Assembly (NCBI GenBank): GCA_018648945.1
Contig: JABGQJ010000011.1
Span: 1 to 28,536 of the forward strand
Reading direction: 5' to 3'
Origin: Victivallales bacterium
Lineage (GTDB): Bacteria > Verrucomicrobiota > Lentisphaeria > Oligosphaerales > Lenti-02
DNA: 28,536 nt
In this document: in pieces, positions 25,732-28,536 of the stretch
How positions within the stretch are numbered: the first letter of the stretch is position 1
Layout: each line of letters opens with the position of its first letter
Notes under the pieces: model-generated
The model's input: the letters and a program-made list of their open reading frames with translations, nothing else
The model's database searches: none
Told to the model about the DNA's origin: nothing
Made by a program: the position numbers and the translations under genes

Positions 25732-28536
25732 TCACGGGGCCTTCCCGTAGACTCGAACGGCTTTGACCAGGCAGTTCGCCACGGGATTGGGCAAGGCATC
25801 GGCTTGCTCGGTCCCGCCAGCCGGAGCCATCTTGCCGATCTGGACGTGAGTCGGGCTACCGGGGAACTCATGCCTCGGAAGCGTTTTCACAGGCCACCAA
25901 AGCTGGCCGTCCTCCGACAGCTCGAACACCACCGTGTCCGCCTCCAGGCGGATTCCCAGGTGGTAGTCCCGGTTGGGCCGAATCAGAGCTTGATGGAGGA
26001 GCTGACTCTTGCCATCGTCGATGCCGACTCGCCCCTCGACGGCCCGCAGATTGAAGCGCAGGAAGCGCCCCGGCCAGGCGAGGCCAAGCCCTACCCCCCA
26101 AGTCATCCCCCCATCGTCCCCGGCGTTCGCCACAATCCGGACGACGGTCGCGCCTGGCGCCAGCTTGCGCTTGATGAACGCACAGCTATGGGCCTTCGTG
26201 GTGATCTGGAGCCCGGCCGTCGCCGGTGCCATCTTGCCACCCGGCACGGGCGAGAGCGTCTTCTGCCAGCCCTTGCGCAGCGGCACAGCGGAGAAGCGCT
26301 CCTCGTAGCGGACGGAGCGACCCGCGATCCCCTCGTCGCCAGGATCGCGGTACGGCGGCGCGGTGTGTGGTGCCGTGTCGATCTGCAACAGCCAGCCCCG
26401 GCCCGGCATGATGGGGATGGCGTCACTCGGGCGGAACAGGGTCGCGGCCTGGTAATCGGCGATCGCAGGGGCGAACAGGGTCGCCTTGCTGCCGTCGATG
26501 CCCAGTTGCTCCCAATCGATATCCAGTTGAACGGCCACCGGCCGCGGGTGCCATGTGCCCACGGCCACGAGCGCCTTGCCAGGCCTGATGTAGGCGGTTG
26601 CCAACACCTTGTCATGGTTGGTGCGCACCGGGCAGTCCTTCTCCCAGTAGCCCACCATGCGGGCCCGGTCGATGCCGAAGCTGTCCCACACCCGCCACAC
26701 ATGGTTCGTGGGAGCACACCACGGAGCCCGCGCGGTCATGCCGTAGAGCATCCCGCGCCAGCGGTTGCCGCCGTTCTGCAGCATGTCTCCCATCAGGCCA
26801 AAGGGGATTCCGGATATTTCGATGAGCCAGAAGTCAGGGCCCTTGTCATAGTCGAAGCCCTCGCCGAACCACAGGCGGTCGATGTAGGGAAGGAACTCCA
26901 TATACTGGTTGGCCGGACCGATGGAGAACGCTGTGTTGGAGTGCAGGTCGATCATGCTCCCGGGCCGCTTGCGGTCAAGCACCTTGCGGATGCGCTTCAG
27001 AGTCTCACGGTCATAGCTCACGTCGTCCAGGTAGAGACCGTCCATGCGCGTGTTCGCCAGCAACCAGCGCAGCCCCTCGATGTGGTAGTTGTACCAGCGC
27101 GAGGCACCACTGTTGACGATCGATGCGCAAACGTCGCCGGTGTCGTCGAAATGCTGGTACCAGGACGGTGAGTAGTCGTCAACCAACTGCTCGCGCAGCC
27201 AGGGATAGCCCCCCCCGCCCCCGCCGGCCAGCACTTCGTGCCCGAGACTCCTGAGAGCCCAGATCTCGGGAATGTGGTTGGTCAGTTCGCGCACCGTGTA
27301 GTAGATCTTCACCTTCAGGTCCGCTGCATGCATCTTCGCCACGTACTCGCGCAATGCATCCGCAGCGAGGAAGGGGTAGTTGATGTAGGGATTCGCGGCC
27401 GACCCGTGGTGTACGTTGACGATATTGCCACCGGCAGCGCGAACCTGCTCCGGCGGACCATGGCTATGGTAGTACCGCTCGCGGAAATGCCGCCCCGAAT
27501 CCAGCGGTTTGACGGGAGTGACGATCAGGGAGAACTCGAAGGTCACCTCCTCGCCCTGGGCGAGATTCCTCGCCCCGCTGAACGAGGTCGCGGTGGCGGC
27601 TCCCTCGACATCGGCCACCCGACATCCTCCCTTGCCCCCGTTGGCCCACGTTTCGGGCGGCGAGAGCTGCCCCAGCCGCCAGTAGAGGTTGACCATGGGC
27701 CCGCAATAGTCGGCCCCGCGCAGCTCACAGTGAATGCCGCCGTGAGCATCCCCCATCCAGAAGCTGTCGTAGTAGTGACCGTTGGCTGGACCCGCCGGCC
27801 AACGCCATTCATAGTGCTCGGGCCGACGCCCCCCCTCCCGCCCAATCCCCATCAGGTATGTGGCCATGGCCGGACGCATGGGGATCTCAAGGCGTAGATC
27901 GCGCAAGCTGGTGTCTCGGTCGGCTCTACACGCCAAAGACACGTTGATGTATCCATCCGACTCCATGGTGGAGGTGCATACCACCCGGAGTGGCCCTGCC
28001 CTGCCCTTGGTCTGCCAACGCACGAGCCCGCTGCCAATCTGGCGCACCGACCAGTCCGGAGCGGCCAGGAAGGCGTGTGCCGCCCCGTCATCGACAACGA
28101 AACGCAAGGGCTGGAGAAGAAGTTCATTGCCCTGACTGGTGATGGATTCGGGCAGGCCTGTGTCGGCGAGCCGGACGCGACGTTGCAGGCAGGATACGGT
28201 GCGACCCTCGACCCGCAGAGGCTCGAAGGACTGGGTGCAGTCGGCATCCCTGCCCAAGTCTGAATCAAGCCAGCGCAGCCGGGAATGGCGCCAGGCGTCG
28301 GCATCCCCCCGGTCTGGGAGAACCGGGTCCGACACGGTCAACCGAATCTCGACGGTGGTGGGTGCGGCATTGGCGGGAGTGAGAGTCACCGTGCCGCGGT
28401 ACTCCCCCGGCTCGGACTCTGCGGAGATGTCGATCCCGATCCAGAGGGCCTGGGTCATCCCCTTCGCAATGCTGATCTCAGGGGCCATGGGCCGCCCAAG
28501 CCAATCGCTGCCTTGGGTGTTGAAGCAGGTCAGCCG
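25732..28536 (-). CDS. Large glycoside-hydrolase-like protein (DUF6067/GH123-N-like), 5'-truncated by window edge
   Basis: The frame is open to the window edge, giving at least 934 residues. The in-frame ATG at 28486-28488 is probably internal. The visible N-terminus (GRPMAPEISIAKGMTQALWI, then GEYRGTVTL) matches the linker-like beta domain seen before DUF6067 and GH123-type catalytic parts. A central TIM-barrel-like region follows with IVNVHHGS, VKIYYTVRELT and MDGLYLDDVSYDR, whose Asp pair is the likely catalytic site. A glycine-rich loop (GGGGGG) lies between. The C-terminal 170 residues look like a concanavalin-type or DUF1349-like lectin sandwich, suited to glycan binding. Substrate is unknown, and any signal peptide is outside the window. 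Confidence 0.78.
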   Translation of the reverse strand, partial: RLTCFNTQGSDWLGRPMAPEISIAKGMTQALWIGIDISAESEPGEYRGTVTLTPANAAPTTVEIRLTVSDPVLPDRGDADAWRHSRLRWLDSDLGRDADCTQSFEPLRVEGRTVSCLQRRVRLADTGLPESITSQGNELLLQPLRFVVDDGAAHAFLAAPDWSVRQIGSGLVRWQTKGRAGPLRVVCTSTMESDGYINVSLACRADRDTSLRDLRLEIPMRPAMATYLMGIGREGGRRPEHYEWRWPAGPANGHYYDSFWMGDAHGGIHCELRGADYCGPMVNLYWRLGQLSPPETWANGGKGGCRVADVEGAATATSFSGARNLAQGEEVTFEFSLIVTPVKPLDSGRHFRERYYHSHGPPEQVRAAGGNIVNVHHGSAANPYINYPFLAADALREYVAKMHAADLKVKIYYTVRELTNHIPEIWALRSLGHEVLAGGGGGGYPWLREQLVDDYSPSWYQHFDDTGDVCASIVNSGASRWYNYHIEGLRWLLANTRMDGLYLDDVSYDRETLKRIRKVLDRKRPGSMIDLHSNTAFSIGPANQYMEFLPYIDRLWFGEGFDYDKGPDFWLIEISGIPFGLMGDMLQNGGNRWRGMLYGMTARAPWCAPTNHVWRVWDSFGIDRARMVGYWEKDCPVRTNHDKVLATAYIRPGKALVAVGTWHPRPVAVQLDIDWEQLGIDGSKATLFAPAIADYQAATLFRPSDAIPIMPGRGWLLQIDTAPHTAPPYRDPGDEGIAGRSVRYEERFSAVPLRKGWQKTLSPVPGGKMAPATAGLQITTKAHSCAFIKRKLAPGATVVRIVANAGDDGGMTWGVGLGLAWPGRFLRFNLRAVEGRVGIDDGKSQLLHQALIRPNRDYHLGIRLEADTVVFELSEDGQLWWPVKTLPRHEFPGSPTHVQIGKMAPAGGTEQADALPNPVANCLVKAVRVYGKAP

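Noticed and set aside
25549..27171. A 540-codon plus-strand open frame that also covers the intergenic 25532-25731
   Set aside because: Most of it is antisense to the glycoside-hydrolase-like gene. The intergenic part looks somewhat protein-like, but it has no start site or motif that I can support.

Overview
The window is 28.5 kb of GC-rich bacterial DNA. All 25 genes I can support lie on the minus strand, so transcription runs from high to low coordinates. I found no rRNA, tRNA, CRISPR array, insertion sequence or phage gene. Genes for Kdo and heptose synthesis and for an LptB/LptA/LptC exporter show a Gram-negative-type envelope with LPS. A large membrane Ser/Thr kinase, a ceramidase-like hydrolase, several xylose-isomerase-like TIM barrels and DUF6067-type glycoside hydrolases recall the PVC superphylum (Lentisphaerota, Kiritimatiellota, Planctomycetota) or Hydrogenedentota. 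This placement is inference from gene content only. The mcsA-mcsB-clpC arginine-phosphorylation module, best known from Firmicutes, sits in the same gene string as the LPS genes.

Region 1 (28536 down to about 16037) looks like carbohydrate or glycoconjugate catabolism. In transcription order it holds a large glycoside-hydrolase-like protein (5' end outside the window), a ceramidase-like metallohydrolase, a TIM-barrel isomerase, a TRAP-type solute-binding lipoprotein without its permease, PanD, a second TIM-barrel isomerase, a five-bladed-propeller glycosidase-like protein, a large SGNH esterase, an MGMT-family protein and a GHMP kinase resembling glucuronokinase. Several genes are joined by 4-base stop/start overlaps. 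Intergenic hairpins flank the lipoprotein gene.

Region 2 (about 16040 down to 1) starts at a good sigma70-like promoter. It runs through a 1218-aa transmembrane Ser/Thr kinase, mcsA, mcsB, clpC, a membrane protein with a degenerate FHA-like domain, hldA, kdsB, kdsA, kdsC, lptC, lptA, lptB, hpf, a dCMP deaminase and uvrC (3' end outside the window). Spacing is tight, with many ATGA/GTGA overlaps. The order kdsC-lptC-lptA-lptB-hpf is the proteobacterial one without rpoN. In this string McsA/McsB would mark proteins with phosphoarginine for ClpC, the kinase would add a second, membrane-linked phosphorylation input, and the downstream genes make and export LPS and protect idle ribosomes.

The best candidate for an under-described system is the pairing of a membrane Ser/Thr kinase and an FHA-like membrane protein on either side of mcsA-mcsB-clpC, continuous with LPS biogenesis.
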